A stretch of DNA of 43,545 nucleotides from an uncultured Actinomycetes bacterium (GCA_903899845.1 CAIUKV010000185.1:1-43545); one strand, 5' to 3'. Shown: positions 25,070-34,528, counted from the first letter of the stretch. The notes: generated from the sequence alone by a model not told the origin. Made by a program: numbers and translations.

Positions 25070-26611
25070 TCAATGGCCCCGCGCGGCGCCCTCGGCCCGG
25101 GGGTCGGATCCGGCGTGGTAGCCGTCGGAGCCGAGCCGGATGGCGTGGGCGTGGCCCATCGACGAGTCGAGCGCCGGCGCCGCGGCGACGCGGTGCCCCC
25201 GGGCCCGCAGGCCGTCGCCGATCGCGTCGACCCAGGGCTCCTCCACGTGCAGCCACCAGGTGCCGGGATCCACCCGCCAGCGCGGCGCGGCGATCGCGGT
25301 GGCCGGGTCGACCCCGTCGTCGATCATGCGCGTGAGCAGCTGCACGTGGATCTGGACCTGCGCGTCGCCACCCATCGTGCCGAAGACGGTCCAGGGCGCG
25401 CCGTCGCGCAACGCGAGCCCCGGGATCAGCGTGTGCAGCGGCCGCTTGCCCGGCGCGAACACGTTGGCCCGGGTGGGGTCGAGCGAGAACGACGCACCGC
25501 GGTTGTGCAGGTTGATCCCCCACTCGGGCACGAAGACCCCCGAGCCGAACCCGGCGAAGTTCGACTGGATCAGGCTCACGAGCAGTCCGTCGGCGTCGGC
25601 CGCGCAGAGGTAGGCGGTGCCGCCCCGTTGTGGCGACCCCGGCGGCGGGTCGATCGCGTGCAGCGGGTCGATCGCGGCACGCCGGTCGGCGACGTACCCG
25701 GGGTCGAGCAGCGCGTTCGCAGGAAACGCCATCGTGTCCGGGTCGGTCACGTGGGCGTCACGGTCCGCGAGCGCGATCTTCACCACCTCCACGAGCAGGT
25801 GCTGGCGCGCCACCGGGTCGGCCGGGACCTCGAGTCCGTCGAGGATGGCCAGGGCCTCGAGCACGCTGACCCCCTGGGTCGGCGGCGGCAGCTCCGCGAT
25901 CTCGATCCCGCGGTACGGGCGCACGAGCGGGTCCGCCCACTCGCCCGCGTGGGCGGCGAGGTCGTCGGGGGTCAGCCCGCCCCCGGCGTCGGCCACCGCC
26001 GCCGCCACCGCCTCGGCGACGGGGCCCCGGTAGAACGCGTCGGGGCCGTCGGCGGCGAGCCGGTCCAGCAGCCGGGCCGTCGCCGGCTGGCGGAACCGGG
26101 TCCCGGCGCCGACCGCGCCGTACTGCGCCTGCCACGGCGCCATCGAGCGGTACCAGTCCCGGGCGGCGGCGAACTCGCGGGCACCGTGCGCGCCGACCGT
26201 GAACCCCTCGGTGGCGAGGGCGCGGGCACCGGCGGCGAGGTCGCCGAAGGCGCGCGTCCCCCAGCGCTCGAGGAGGGTGAACCACCCCGCCACCGCCCCG
26301 GGCACGGTGACGACGTCGCCACCGAAGAACGGCATGCGGCCGTCGTGGCGGCGGGCGACCGCGGCCGCGGTCTCCCCGGCCGGCGCGCGGCCCGCCCCGA
26401 GGTAGCCGTGGAGGCGGCCGTCCCACACGATCGCGAACAGGTCGCCCCCGGGGCCGCAGAAGTACGGTGCGACCACGCCGAGGGCGAGGTTGGCCGCCAC
26501 CGCGGCGTCCATCGCGTTGCCGCCCGCGGCGAGCACCTCGGCCCCCACGGCGCTGGCGAGGTGGTGGGGCGTGGCGACCACCCCGTGGGCGAAGCGGGCG
26601 TCGTGATCCAT
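25070..26611 (-). CDS. Gamma-glutamyltransferase family protein (no signal peptide apparent)
   Basis: 'GVVATPHHLASAVGAEVLAAGGNAMDAAVAANLALGVVAPYFCGPGGDLF'; 'GGTAYLCAADADGLLVSLIQSNF'. Confidence 0.92.
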   Translation of the reverse strand: MDHDARFAHGVVATPHHLASAVGAEVLAAGGNAMDAAVAANLALGVVAPYFCGPGGDLFAIVWDGRLHGYLGAGRAPAGETAAAVARRHDGRMPFFGGDVVTVPGAVAGWFTLLERWGTRAFGDLAAGARALATEGFTVGAHGAREFAAARDWYRSMAPWQAQYGAVGAGTRFRQPATARLLDRLAADGPDAFYRGPVAEAVAAAVADAGGGLTPDDLAAHAGEWADPLVRPYRGIEIAELPPPTQGVSVLEALAILDGLEVPADPVARQHLLVEVVKIALADRDAHVTDPDTMAFPANALLDPGYVADRRAAIDPLHAIDPPPGSPQRGGTAYLCAADADGLLVSLIQSNFAGFGSGVFVPEWGINLHNRGASFSLDPTRANVFAPGKRPLHTLIPGLALRDGAPWTVFGTMGGDAQVQIHVQLLTRMIDDGVDPATAIAAPRWRVDPGTWWLHVEEPWVDAIGDGLRARGHRVAAAPALDSSMGHAHAIRLGSDGYHAGSDPRAEGAARGH

Positions 26612-26671
26612 CCCCGCACCCTAAACCGGAACGATCGGGAACACGTCGGGCGGGCCGGTGGTTGCCGAGCG

Positions 26672-26705
26672 CAGTCACCGCCGACCAACAGTCAACGCCG
26701 ACCAA
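26672..26705. repeat. 17-bp tandem duplication (CAGTCAMCGCCGACCAA x2) in the leader of a small membrane protein gene
   Basis: CAGTCACCGCCGACCAA then CAGTCAACGCCGACCAA, 16/17 identical, ending 9 nt before the ATG at 26715. Confidence 0.85.
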
Positions 26706-26714
26706 GGAGCGTCC

Positions 26715-26906
26715 ATGGCCAGCCCGCCCAACCGTCTCAGGCTCGCGAAGCGCCTCTTCTACCTCGCGGCGGCCGCCTCCCTGGTCCTCTCGGTGGCGCT
26801 GTACTTCATCGCCGAGGACGAGCGGGCCGGGATCTTCGTCGGCCTGTGGGTCCCGTCGATCCTGTCGTTCGCCAACCTCGCGCTCGCCGGGGAGGACCTC
26901 TCGTGA
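26715..26906 (+). CDS. Small membrane protein (63 aa, 2 predicted TM)
   Basis: 'MASPPNRLRLAKRLFYLAAAASLVLSVALYFIAEDERAGIFVGLWVPSILSFANLALAGEDLS'; AAGGAG SD. Confidence 0.8.
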   Translation: MASPPNRLRLAKRLFYLAAAASLVLSVALYFIAEDERAGIFVGLWVPSILSFANLALAGEDLS

Positions 26907-27046
26907 GCAACGCCGTCCTGGCGGCCATCGGCATGGGCGTCACGCTCATCGTCTTCGCCGCGTTCTCGATCCTGCAGCTCGGGCGGGCCGACGTCCGCAC
27001 CGGCGGCGCCGACTCCGAGCCCGACGGGAACCCGCCCGCCTCGTGA
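26903..27046 (+). CDS. Small single-TM protein (47 aa)
   Basis: 'VSNAVLAAIGMGVTLIVFAAFSILQLGRADVRTGG...'; 4-nt overlaps with genes on both sides. Confidence 0.65.
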   Translation: MSNAVLAAIGMGVTLIVFAAFSILQLGRADVRTGGADSEPDGNPPAS

Positions 27047-28044
27047 TCGGCTGGCGGTCCGCCGTCGACGTCGCCCTCGAGGCCACCGTCGTCGGCAGCT
27101 TCACCCGGGTGGGCCTCCAGGCCCGCCGGGCCCTGGGCCCCTGGGAGGACCTCGACGGTCACTCCCTCGCCGGGCGGTCGGTGCTCGTGACCGGCGCGAC
27201 CTCCGGCCTGGGGGCGGCCACCGCCGAGCGCCTCGCCCGGATGGGAGCGTCCGTGCGCATCCTCGGACGGGACGCCGCGCGCACCACCGCGGCCCGGGAC
27301 CGCATCGCCGCCGCCACCGGCAACGACGACGTCCGGGTCTACCTCGCCGACATGGCCGACCTGGCTGCGGTCCGGTCGGCGGCCGAGGCGATCCTCGCCG
27401 CCGAAGACCGCCTCGACGTGCTGGTCCACAACGCCGGGGCCCTGCTGGCGACCCAGACCTTCACCCCCCAGGGCCACGAGACCACCGACGCGGCGATGGT
27501 GCTCGGGCCCGCCCTGCTCGCCGAGCGCCTCCGACCCCTCCTCGCCCGCACCGCCGACGCCGCCACCATGCCGCCCCGGCCCGCCCGGGTGATCCTCGTG
27601 GCCTCGGGCGGCATGTACACGACCCGCCTCGACCCCCGGGACCCGGCCGACGCTCCCGGCTACCGGGGCTCGGTGGCCTACGCCCGGGCCAAGCGGGCCC
27701 AGGTCGTGCTCGCCGCCCGGTGGGGTGCCCGCCTCGCCGCCGACGGGATCGTGGTCCACGCGATGCATCCCGGGTGGGCGGCGACCCCGGGCGTCCACGA
27801 GTCGCTCCCCCGCTTCGAGCGGGTGCTCGGGCCGCTCCTGCGCAGCCCCGACGAGGGCGCCGACACCATCGTGTGGCTGGCGGCCGCCGACGAGCCCGCG
27901 GGGTCCACGGGACGGTTCTGGCACGACCGGCGGGCCCGGCCCACCCACTACCTCCCGGGGACCGCCGAGACCCCGGCCGACGTCCAGGCGCTCGAGGCCC
28001 GGGTCGCCCGGGCGATCGGTCCCTTCCTCACCGCGGCCGCCTGA
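27043..28044 (+). CDS. SDR family oxidoreductase (WWOX/retinol-dehydrogenase-like)
   Basis: 'VLVTGATSGLGAATAERLARMGASV', 'VHNAGAL', 'YARAK' (YxxxK intact). Confidence 0.9.
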   Translation: MIGWRSAVDVALEATVVGSFTRVGLQARRALGPWEDLDGHSLAGRSVLVTGATSGLGAATAERLARMGASVRILGRDAARTTAARDRIAAATGNDDVRVYLADMADLAAVRSAAEAILAAEDRLDVLVHNAGALLATQTFTPQGHETTDAAMVLGPALLAERLRPLLARTADAATMPPRPARVILVASGGMYTTRLDPRDPADAPGYRGSVAYARAKRAQVVLAARWGARLAADGIVVHAMHPGWAATPGVHESLPRFERVLGPLLRSPDEGADTIVWLAAADEPAGSTGRFWHDRRARPTHYLPGTAETPADVQALEARVARAIGPFLTAAA

Positions 28045-28060
28045 CTCGGCGGCGAGCGCG

Positions 28061-28501
28061 TCAGCCGCCCGATGCGGCGGCGAGCGAGTCGAGCCGGGCC
28101 CGGAGACCCGCGGCGGCCTTGTCGCCGATCCGGTCGAACAGGAGGCCGAGGAGCGGGGCTCCCAGCCGGGCCCAGCCCCGGAGGGTCAGATCGGCGTCGT
28201 AGGTGACCGTCGCCCCGTCGGGGGCGGGCAGCACGGTGATCACGTCGTCCGACCGCAGCGTCGCGGTCTCGGCGACCAGGCGGATGCGCCGTCCCGGGTC
28301 GAGCTCGACCACCTCGTAGACGAGCGGCCCGGTCTTGACCGCGACCCGGAACCGCGACCCCACCGCCACCGGGCCGGCGTCGAGCCGGGTCGCCTCCGAG
28401 ACCCCAGGATCCCACTCGGCGACGTGCTCGAAGTCGGCGAGATAGCCGAAGGCCACCTCGGGCGGTCCGGCGAAGGGTTGCTCGGTGCGGTAGCGGGCCA
28501 T
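28061..28501 (-). CDS. SRPBCC (polyketide cyclase/START-like) family protein
   Basis: 'PPEVAFGYLADFEHVAEWDPGVSEATRLDAGPVAVGSRFRVAV...YEVVELDPGRRIRL'. Confidence 0.85.
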   Translation of the reverse strand: MARYRTEQPFAGPPEVAFGYLADFEHVAEWDPGVSEATRLDAGPVAVGSRFRVAVKTGPLVYEVVELDPGRRIRLVAETATLRSDDVITVLPAPDGATVTYDADLTLRGWARLGAPLLGLLFDRIGDKAAAGLRARLDSLAAASGG

Positions 28502-28559
28502 GCCCGGCCAACCCCGGCCGGCCGTGCGGGATTCCGGCACCGCTCGGGCCGTTCGGTTG

Positions 28560-28634
28560 TCGGGCTGCCGGGACTCGAACCCGGGACCTTTGGTCCCCCA
28601 GACCAACGCGCTAACCAAGCTGCGCCACAGCCCG
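28560..28634 (-). tRNA. tRNA-Pro (anticodon GGG), CCA not encoded
   Basis: CGGGCTG...CAGCCCG acceptor stem; anticodon arm TTGGT-CTGGGGG-ACCAA; T arm GGTTCGAATCC; D arm GTGGCGCAGCTTGGTTAGCGC. Confidence 0.95.
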
Positions 28635-28682
28635 TCGCCCCTTGCGGAGCCCGGTGATGCTACCCGGGCCGGTGCGACGGTC

Positions 28683-28970
28683 TCAGAACTGCCGGACCAG
28701 CCACTCCACGCCCTGCACCGCCCGCCAGCCGAGGTACAGCGCGAGCGCGCCCGCAAGGAGCTTGAAGTGCCACGGCAGGGGCTCGAGCGGGGCGGCCTCG
28801 GCGTCGGCGTCGCCCGGGACCGCGGCCGCGCCGGGGGCATCGGCAGCACCGGCGGCACCCGGGGCCCGCGCCCGCCCGGGATCGACCGGACTCCCGCAGC
28901 GCGGGCACTCCCCCATGGCCGAGACGGTGGCGGGCGAGAGGAACCGGTCGCATCCTGGGCACCACGGCAT
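28683..28970 (-). CDS. Zinc-ribbon protein with C-terminal TM helix
   Basis: 'CPGCDRFLSPATVSAMGECPRCGSPV' and hydrophobic C-term. Confidence 0.7.
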   Translation of the reverse strand: MPWCPGCDRFLSPATVSAMGECPRCGSPVDPGRARAPGAAGAADAPGAAAVPGDADAEAAPLEPLPWHFKLLAGALALYLGWRAVQGVEWLVRQF

Positions 28971-29026
28971 CGCCCCATTCCAGCAGGCGACTCAAGGCGG
29001 GCACCGCCCGCGCCGATGACCCCGGG

Positions 29027-29674
29027 ATGGAGCCCCGCCGCGCCCCGGCCCGCCCGGTCCCGCCGGGACGCCCCACCGGACGGGCCTCCGACCGGGGCTC
29101 GGCCATGGTCGAGACCGCCCTGGTCGCCCCGCTGTTCCTCCTCCTGCTGTTCGGCGTGCTCGAGGTGGGCTACGCCTGGCTCGGGCGGACGACGGTCACC
29201 AACATGAGCGTCTCAGGGGCGCGTGCCGCATCCGCGCAGGCCGACGACGTCCTGGCCGACCACGCCGTGCTCCGCGCCGTGCAGGGTGGCGCGACGTCCC
29301 TCGGATCGGCACGGATCACGATGGTCGTGGTGTACCGCGCCACCGGCCCCGACGACCGGGTCCCAGCCGCCTGCCGGAGCGCGTCGGTCACCGACTCGGC
29401 CACCACCCGCGGCTGCAACCGCTACGTCGCCGCCGATCTGCTCCGACCGTCGACCGACCTCGGCTGCGTCGCTCCCCCCGGCCCGGCGTCGAAACCCGAC
29501 CGGTACTGGTGCCCGACCACCCGGAAGACGGCGCTGCAGGGCACCAAGGGGCCACCGGACTACGTGGGGGTCTACGTCGAGGCCACCCACGACCAGCTGG
29601 TCGGCATCGGCTGGCCGACGTTCACCTTCACCCAGGACACCGTGATGCGGATCGAGCCGAGGACGCTGTCGTGA
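29027..29674 (+). CDS. TadE-like pseudopilin/pilus assembly protein (paralogue 1)
   Basis: 'DRGSAMVETALVAPLFLLLLFGVLEVGYAWLGRTTVTNMSVSGARAAS' TadE N-term. Confidence 0.88.
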   Translation: MEPRRAPARPVPPGRPTGRASDRGSAMVETALVAPLFLLLLFGVLEVGYAWLGRTTVTNMSVSGARAASAQADDVLADHAVLRAVQGGATSLGSARITMVVVYRATGPDDRVPAACRSASVTDSATTRGCNRYVAADLLRPSTDLGCVAPPGPASKPDRYWCPTTRKTALQGTKGPPDYVGVYVEATHDQLVGIGWPTFTFTQDTVMRIEPRTLS

Positions 29675-30255
29675 GCAGTCGGGGCGCCGACCGTGAGCGC
29701 GGTGCCGTCCTGGTGGAGCTGGCGGTCGTGGTCCCGCTGCTCCTGCTCCTCGTCGTGGGCACGATCGAGCTCGGGTCGGCGTGGAGCCAACGCCTCAAGG
29801 TGGAGACCGCGGCCCGGGCCGGCGCCCGGGTCGGCAGCAACCTCGGCACCGACCGGCTGGCGGACTACAACCTGCTCCAGAGCGTGCGCGCCGCGGTCAC
29901 CTCCCTCGGCACCGACCGCATCCGCCACGTCGTCGTGTACCGGTCGACCACCAGCGACGGCGCCGTCCCCCCGACCTGCCGGACCTCGCCGCCGACCTCC
30001 CAGGCCGGGCTGTGCAACGTCTACACCGGCGCCGACCTGACCGCCCTCACCCCCAGCGCGTTCAGCGGCACCACCGCGTGCGGTGCGACCGCCCCGGACC
30101 GCTTCTGGTGCCCCACCTCGCGCCAGAAGGTGCAGCAACTCGGGACGGACTTCCTCGGCGTCTGGATCGTGGCCGAGTCCCCCACCGTGACCGGGCTGTT
30201 CACCGCCCCGCTCGATCTCGGGGCCCGGGCCGTGATGCGGCTGGAGCCGGCGTGA
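29671..30255 (+). CDS. TadE-like pseudopilin/pilus assembly protein (paralogue 2)
   Basis: 'ERGAVLVELAVVVPLLLLLVVGTIELGSAWSQRLKVETAARAGAR'; 4-nt overlap with paralogue 1. Confidence 0.88.
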   Translation: MSSRGADRERGAVLVELAVVVPLLLLLVVGTIELGSAWSQRLKVETAARAGARVGSNLGTDRLADYNLLQSVRAAVTSLGTDRIRHVVVYRSTTSDGAVPPTCRTSPPTSQAGLCNVYTGADLTALTPSAFSGTTACGATAPDRFWCPTSRQKVQQLGTDFLGVWIVAESPTVTGLFTAPLDLGARAVMRLEPA

Positions 30256-31778
30256 GCCGGGTCCGGTCCGACGCCGACGAGCGGGGGGTGGTCCTCGTCG
30301 TCACCGTCGTCGTCATGACGGTGCTGTGCCTCTTCGCCGGCCTGGCCGTCGACATCGGGTCCTGGTACGTCAGGGCCGCCGAGATCAAGCGGGCCACCGA
30401 CGCCGCCGCGCTGGCCGGGGTGGTGTGGATGCCCGAGCTCGACGCCGCTCGCTCCGCCGCGGTCGCGGCGGCCGCCCGCAACGGGTTCGTGAACGGGGTC
30501 GACGACGTGACCGTCTCGGTCCTGGAGGTGGCCAACGACAACCGGCGGCTCCGGGTGGTGATCTCCGACGGCCGGGTCGACCAGTACTTCTCCCGCATCG
30601 CCGTCAGCCGACAGGCGATCACCCGCAGCTCCGAGGCCGAGTACGTGCTCCCGGTCCCGCTCGGCAGCCCCCGCAACACCTTCGGGACCGAGACCCTGCT
30701 CCCGGGCACGTCCATCGACGAGAACTTCTGGGCCGCGGTCAACGGCTGGTGCGCGGGTCGGGAGAGCGGCGACGACAAGCTGGCCCGCTACGAGTCGTAC
30801 TCGTCCGCCTCGGGCACGACGCAGTGCAACAACGGATCGGCCGCATCCGACCGGTACGACCCGGGCGGGTACCTCTACGCCATCAACCTCCCGACCGGCG
30901 CGACCTCCCTGGCGCTGGAGGTCTACGACCCTGCCTACAACACCAGCTACCCGACCGGGGTCCCCGCGCCCGACCGCGCCGTCGCGAGCGGCAGCCAGCA
31001 GGTCACGACGGTCTTCGAGGTCTACGACCGCAACCCGACCCCGCTCGACCTCACCAACCTGCCCCTCCGGTCGACCACGACCTTCACGACCAACCAGAAC
31101 CAGGCGGCCTACCGCAACCAGTGGGTACGCCTCGCGACCTGGACGAACCCGGCGGCCGGGCAGTACTACCTCCGGGTCCGCACCGAGGCCGGCCAGCTCA
31201 ACAGCCGTGCGATCAACGGCTTCGGCCTGCGCGTCTTCACCGGCTCCACGTTCGCGAGCTGCACCACGATCTCCGGCGCGGCCGACTTCTCGGCGTCGTG
31301 CCCCCAGGTCTCCGGCGTGTACGACATCTCCGTGTACGCGAACGGGCCCAACACCACCTCGGACTTCTACCTGGCCCAGGTCGACCCCGTGCACGCGGGC
31401 AAGACGATGCGGATCACCCTCTTCGATGCCGGGGAGGGGTCCGACTCGCTGCGGGTCATCGACCCCAACGGCAACCCCGCGAGCTTCCGCTGGTCGACCG
31501 CGTGCAACCCGCCCACTCCGCCGACGGGCGCCTGCAGCGGTTCGGGGACGTCGCTGTCGGTGGCGGGCACCGGGCCCCAGCCGTACCCGGGGCTCGTGAG
31601 CACCAGCAGGTACAACGACCGCTACCTCGTGCTCGACATCCCGCTGCCCGCCAACTACGCGACCCTGTACGGGACCAAGCGGTGGTGGAAGATCCGCTAC
31701 CAGGCGGGCACCAACCCGACCGACCGCACGACATGGTCGGTGAACGTGGTCGGTGACCCCGTGCACCTCGTGGAGTGA
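30252..31778 (+). CDS. TadG-like protein with large extracellular region
   Basis: 'DERGVVLVVTVVVMTVLCLFAGLAVDIGSWYVRAAEIKRATDAAALAGV' then about 430 aa ectodomain. Confidence 0.85.
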   Translation: MSRVRSDADERGVVLVVTVVVMTVLCLFAGLAVDIGSWYVRAAEIKRATDAAALAGVVWMPELDAARSAAVAAAARNGFVNGVDDVTVSVLEVANDNRRLRVVISDGRVDQYFSRIAVSRQAITRSSEAEYVLPVPLGSPRNTFGTETLLPGTSIDENFWAAVNGWCAGRESGDDKLARYESYSSASGTTQCNNGSAASDRYDPGGYLYAINLPTGATSLALEVYDPAYNTSYPTGVPAPDRAVASGSQQVTTVFEVYDRNPTPLDLTNLPLRSTTTFTTNQNQAAYRNQWVRLATWTNPAAGQYYLRVRTEAGQLNSRAINGFGLRVFTGSTFASCTTISGAADFSASCPQVSGVYDISVYANGPNTTSDFYLAQVDPVHAGKTMRITLFDAGEGSDSLRVIDPNGNPASFRWSTACNPPTPPTGACSGSGTSLSVAGTGPQPYPGLVSTSRYNDRYLVLDIPLPANYATLYGTKRWWKIRYQAGTNPTDRTTWSVNVVGDPVHLVE

Positions 31779-31811
31779 TGACGCGCGCCGGGCGCGCGGC
31801 CCGCTCGCCCC

Positions 31812-33146
31812 TCAGCCCGAGCGGCGACGGACCCGCAGCTTGATCGGCGTCGGACCGAGGGCGAACGCCTCGCGGATCCGGCGCTCGAGGTAGCGCATGT
31901 AGTGCTCGGGCAGGTCGTGACTGGCGAAGATCGTGAACGTCGGCGGGTCGGTGGCACCCTGCGTCGCGTAGAGGATCCGGGGCCGGTGTCGGCGCACCGG
32001 CGGGGGCGGGTGCTGCTGCTGCGCCTCCTGCATGAGCCGGTTGAGGGCGGCCGTGGGGATCCGGGCGTGGTACGCCTCCTCGGCCTGGCGCAACGCGGGC
32101 AGGATCCGCTGCGCGTTCTTGCCGGTCAGCGCCGACACCTTGAGGACCGGCGCATAGCCGAGGAAGGCCAGGCGGTCGGCGACGTCCACGAGCACCCGGG
32201 CCCGCTCGTCGGCGTCGGTCACCAGGTCCCACTTGTTCAGCACGATCACGACGGCGGTCCCGGCGGCGTCGACCCGCTCGGCGAGGCGCTGGTCCTGGTG
32301 GGTGACCCCGTCCGTGGCGTCGATCACGAGGAGCGCGGCGTCGGCCCGGTCGACCGACTCGAGCGCCCGGACCAACCCGTAGTACTCGGTGGGCTCGTCG
32401 ATGCGCGACCGCCGCCGCATCCCGGCGGTGTCGACGAAGCGCAGGGCCCCGTCCTCGGTCTCCACGAGGGTGTCGATGCTGTCGCGGGTCGTGCCCGGGA
32501 GGTCGTGCACGACGCTGCGGTCGTCGCCGACGAGCCGGTTGAACAACGTCGACTTGCCCACGTTGGGCCGGCCCACGATGGCCACCGAGAAGGCCTCGGG
32601 CCCCGGGTCGGGCTCGGCGTCGACGGGCTCGGGCGGCAGGGCGGCGGTGACCGCGTCGAGGAGGTCCCCGCTCCCCCGCCCGTGCAGCGCCGACACCGGG
32701 TAGGGGTCGCCGAGCCCGAGGCGCGCGAACGCCCAGATGTCGGGTTCCCGCCGGGTGTCATCGACCTTGTTGACCGCGACGAGCACCGGGCGCTCGGCCG
32801 TGCGCAGCAGCCGGGCGACCCGGTCGTCCTCCTCGGTGATCCCCACCACGGCGTCGACGACCAGGACGACCACGTCGGCGTTCCGCATGGCCCGCTCGGC
32901 CTGTCGGCTCACCTGGGCGGTCAGGGCGACCGGATCGTCGGTCGGCGTCCCGTCGGGGAGCCAGCCTCCGGTGTCCACCACCGTGAAGGTGCGCCCGTTC
33001 CACTCGCCGACGAGCTCCTTGCGGTCGCGGGTGACGCCGGGCTTCTCCTCGACGATGGCGCGCCGGCCGCCCACGATCCGGTTCACGAGGGTCGACTTGC
33101 CGACGTTGGGCCGGCCGACCACGGCCACGACGGGGGGTGCGCTCAC
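31812..33146 (-). CDS. der: Ribosome biogenesis GTPase Der (EngA)
   Basis: Two G domains: 'GRPNVGKSTLVNRI' and 'GRPNVGKSTLFNRL'; KH-like C-term. Confidence 0.97.
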   Translation of the reverse strand: MSAPPVVAVVGRPNVGKSTLVNRIVGGRRAIVEEKPGVTRDRKELVGEWNGRTFTVVDTGGWLPDGTPTDDPVALTAQVSRQAERAMRNADVVVLVVDAVVGITEEDDRVARLLRTAERPVLVAVNKVDDTRREPDIWAFARLGLGDPYPVSALHGRGSGDLLDAVTAALPPEPVDAEPDPGPEAFSVAIVGRPNVGKSTLFNRLVGDDRSVVHDLPGTTRDSIDTLVETEDGALRFVDTAGMRRRSRIDEPTEYYGLVRALESVDRADAALLVIDATDGVTHQDQRLAERVDAAGTAVVIVLNKWDLVTDADERARVLVDVADRLAFLGYAPVLKVSALTGKNAQRILPALRQAEEAYHARIPTAALNRLMQEAQQQHPPPPVRRHRPRILYATQGATDPPTFTIFASHDLPEHYMRYLERRIREAFALGPTPIKLRVRRRSG

Positions 33147-34528
33147 CGCAACGCCTCCACGAGCGCCGCCCCGTCGGCACGGACGACCTCGACCGGGCGG
33201 GGCAGGTCGGAGACGCGGCCGCCGTCCAGGAAGCGGTCCTCGGAGAGGACCACGTCCGGGAGCAGCACCCGGCAGTCGTCGGGGACGTCGGCCAGGGCCG
33301 CGCCGACGTCGGTGGCGGTCAGCAGGCCGGTGACCCCGATGTTGCCGCCGAAGAACCGGTTGACCACCGGCAGCAGCCGGACCGGCCCCGCCGCGACCTC
33401 CTCGAGCACCGGCAGCAGCGGCGCGAGGACCTGCGCCCCGTACTCGCCCGTCACCACCACGGTCGGCGCGGTGGTCCGGGCCGGTCCCGACCGGGCCGAC
33501 GTGACGTCCGTGCGCGTCCGCGGTGCCCGGTACCCCACCGCCGGGGCACCGTCGACCGCAGCGAAGAAACCCGGCCGGGGCCCGACGCCGGCCACCGCGT
33601 CGCCCCGCGCCGCCCGGTGGACCTCGTCGGCGAAGGTGACGGCCATCCCGATGCCGTTCTCGTGCTGAGGGACGTCGTCGTACTCGCCGAGCGCGGGGAA
33701 CGGCCGTCCGGCCATCAGGTAGTACTCGTCGGCCGCGTACACGAGGCGGCGCCCGAGGGCGCGCCGGAAGCGCGCCTGCCAGTCGGCGACCGTGTCGAGG
33801 ACCGCCTCCGCCTCGGCCCGGGTGTGGACCCGCATCTCGGGCTCGTCGGAGTGGTCGCTCACCCCGAGGGGCACCACGCCCACGGTGGCGAGGCGCGGGA
33901 AGCGGTCGAGGATCCCGAGCATCGTGTCGGCGAGGGCGGGCCCGTCGTTGACGCCCGGACACACCACGATCTGCCCGTGCACCTCCACCCCGGCCTCGAG
34001 CAGCGCGTGCAGCCAGCGCAGGCTCGTGGCCCCTCGGCGGTTGCGGAGCAGCCGGGCCCGCAGGTCGGGATCGGTCGCGTGGATGCTCACGTAGAGAGGC
34101 GACAGGCCCTCGGTGACGACGCGCTCGAGGTCGGCCTCGGTGAAGCGGGTCAGCGTGGTGAAGTTGCCGTAGAGGAACGACAGCCGGTAGTCGTCGTCCT
34201 TCAGCGAGAGGCTGCGGCGCATCCCCGGCGGCAGCTGGTGGATGAAGCAGAACGGGCAGTGGTTGTCGCAGGTGCGGACCCGGTCGAACACCGGACCGCC
34301 GAGCACCAGCCCGAGCGGCACCCCGGCGCCCTTGTCGACGGTCACGAGGCGCTCCATCCCGCCGCGCCGGACCTCGAGCTCCACCCGGGCCTCGTCGGCC
34401 TGGAGCTGGTAGCGGATGACGTCGCGCACCGCCTCGCCGTTCACGGCGAGCAGCTCGTCGCCAGGGCGGAGCCCCACCGCCGCCGCAGGTGAGTCGGGCG
34501 CGACGGCCTCGATCCGGGCCGTCGGCAT
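33143..34528 (-). CDS. PDZ/radical SAM/DUF512 protein (TIGR03279-like)
   Basis: N-term PDZ 'AVGLRPGDELLAVNGEAV'; 'CDNHCPFCFIHQLPPGMRRSLSLKDDDYRLSFLYGNFTTLT'. Confidence 0.92.
   Translation of the reverse strand: MPTARIEAVAPDSPAAAVGLRPGDELLAVNGEAVRDVIRYQLQADEARVELEVRRGGMERLVTVDKGAGVPLGLVLGGPVFDRVRTCDNHCPFCFIHQLPPGMRRSLSLKDDDYRLSFLYGNFTTLTRFTEADLERVVTEGLSPLYVSIHATDPDLRARLLRNRRGATSLRWLHALLEAGVEVHGQIVVCPGVNDGPALADTMLGILDRFPRLATVGVVPLGVSDHSDEPEMRVHTRAEAEAVLDTVADWQARFRRALGRRLVYAADEYYLMAGRPFPALGEYDDVPQHENGIGMAVTFADEVHRAARGDAVAGVGPRPGFFAAVDGAPAVGYRAPRTRTDVTSARSGPARTTAPTVVVTGEYGAQVLAPLLPVLEEVAAGPVRLLPVVNRFFGGNIGVTGLLTATDVGAALADVPDDCRVLLPDVVLSEDRFLDGGRVSDLPRPVEVVRADGAALVEALR

Noticed and set aside
25070-26611. 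GGT as an extracellular or secreted enzyme
   Set aside because: No signal peptide in the most likely start region; left as a generic GGT family call.
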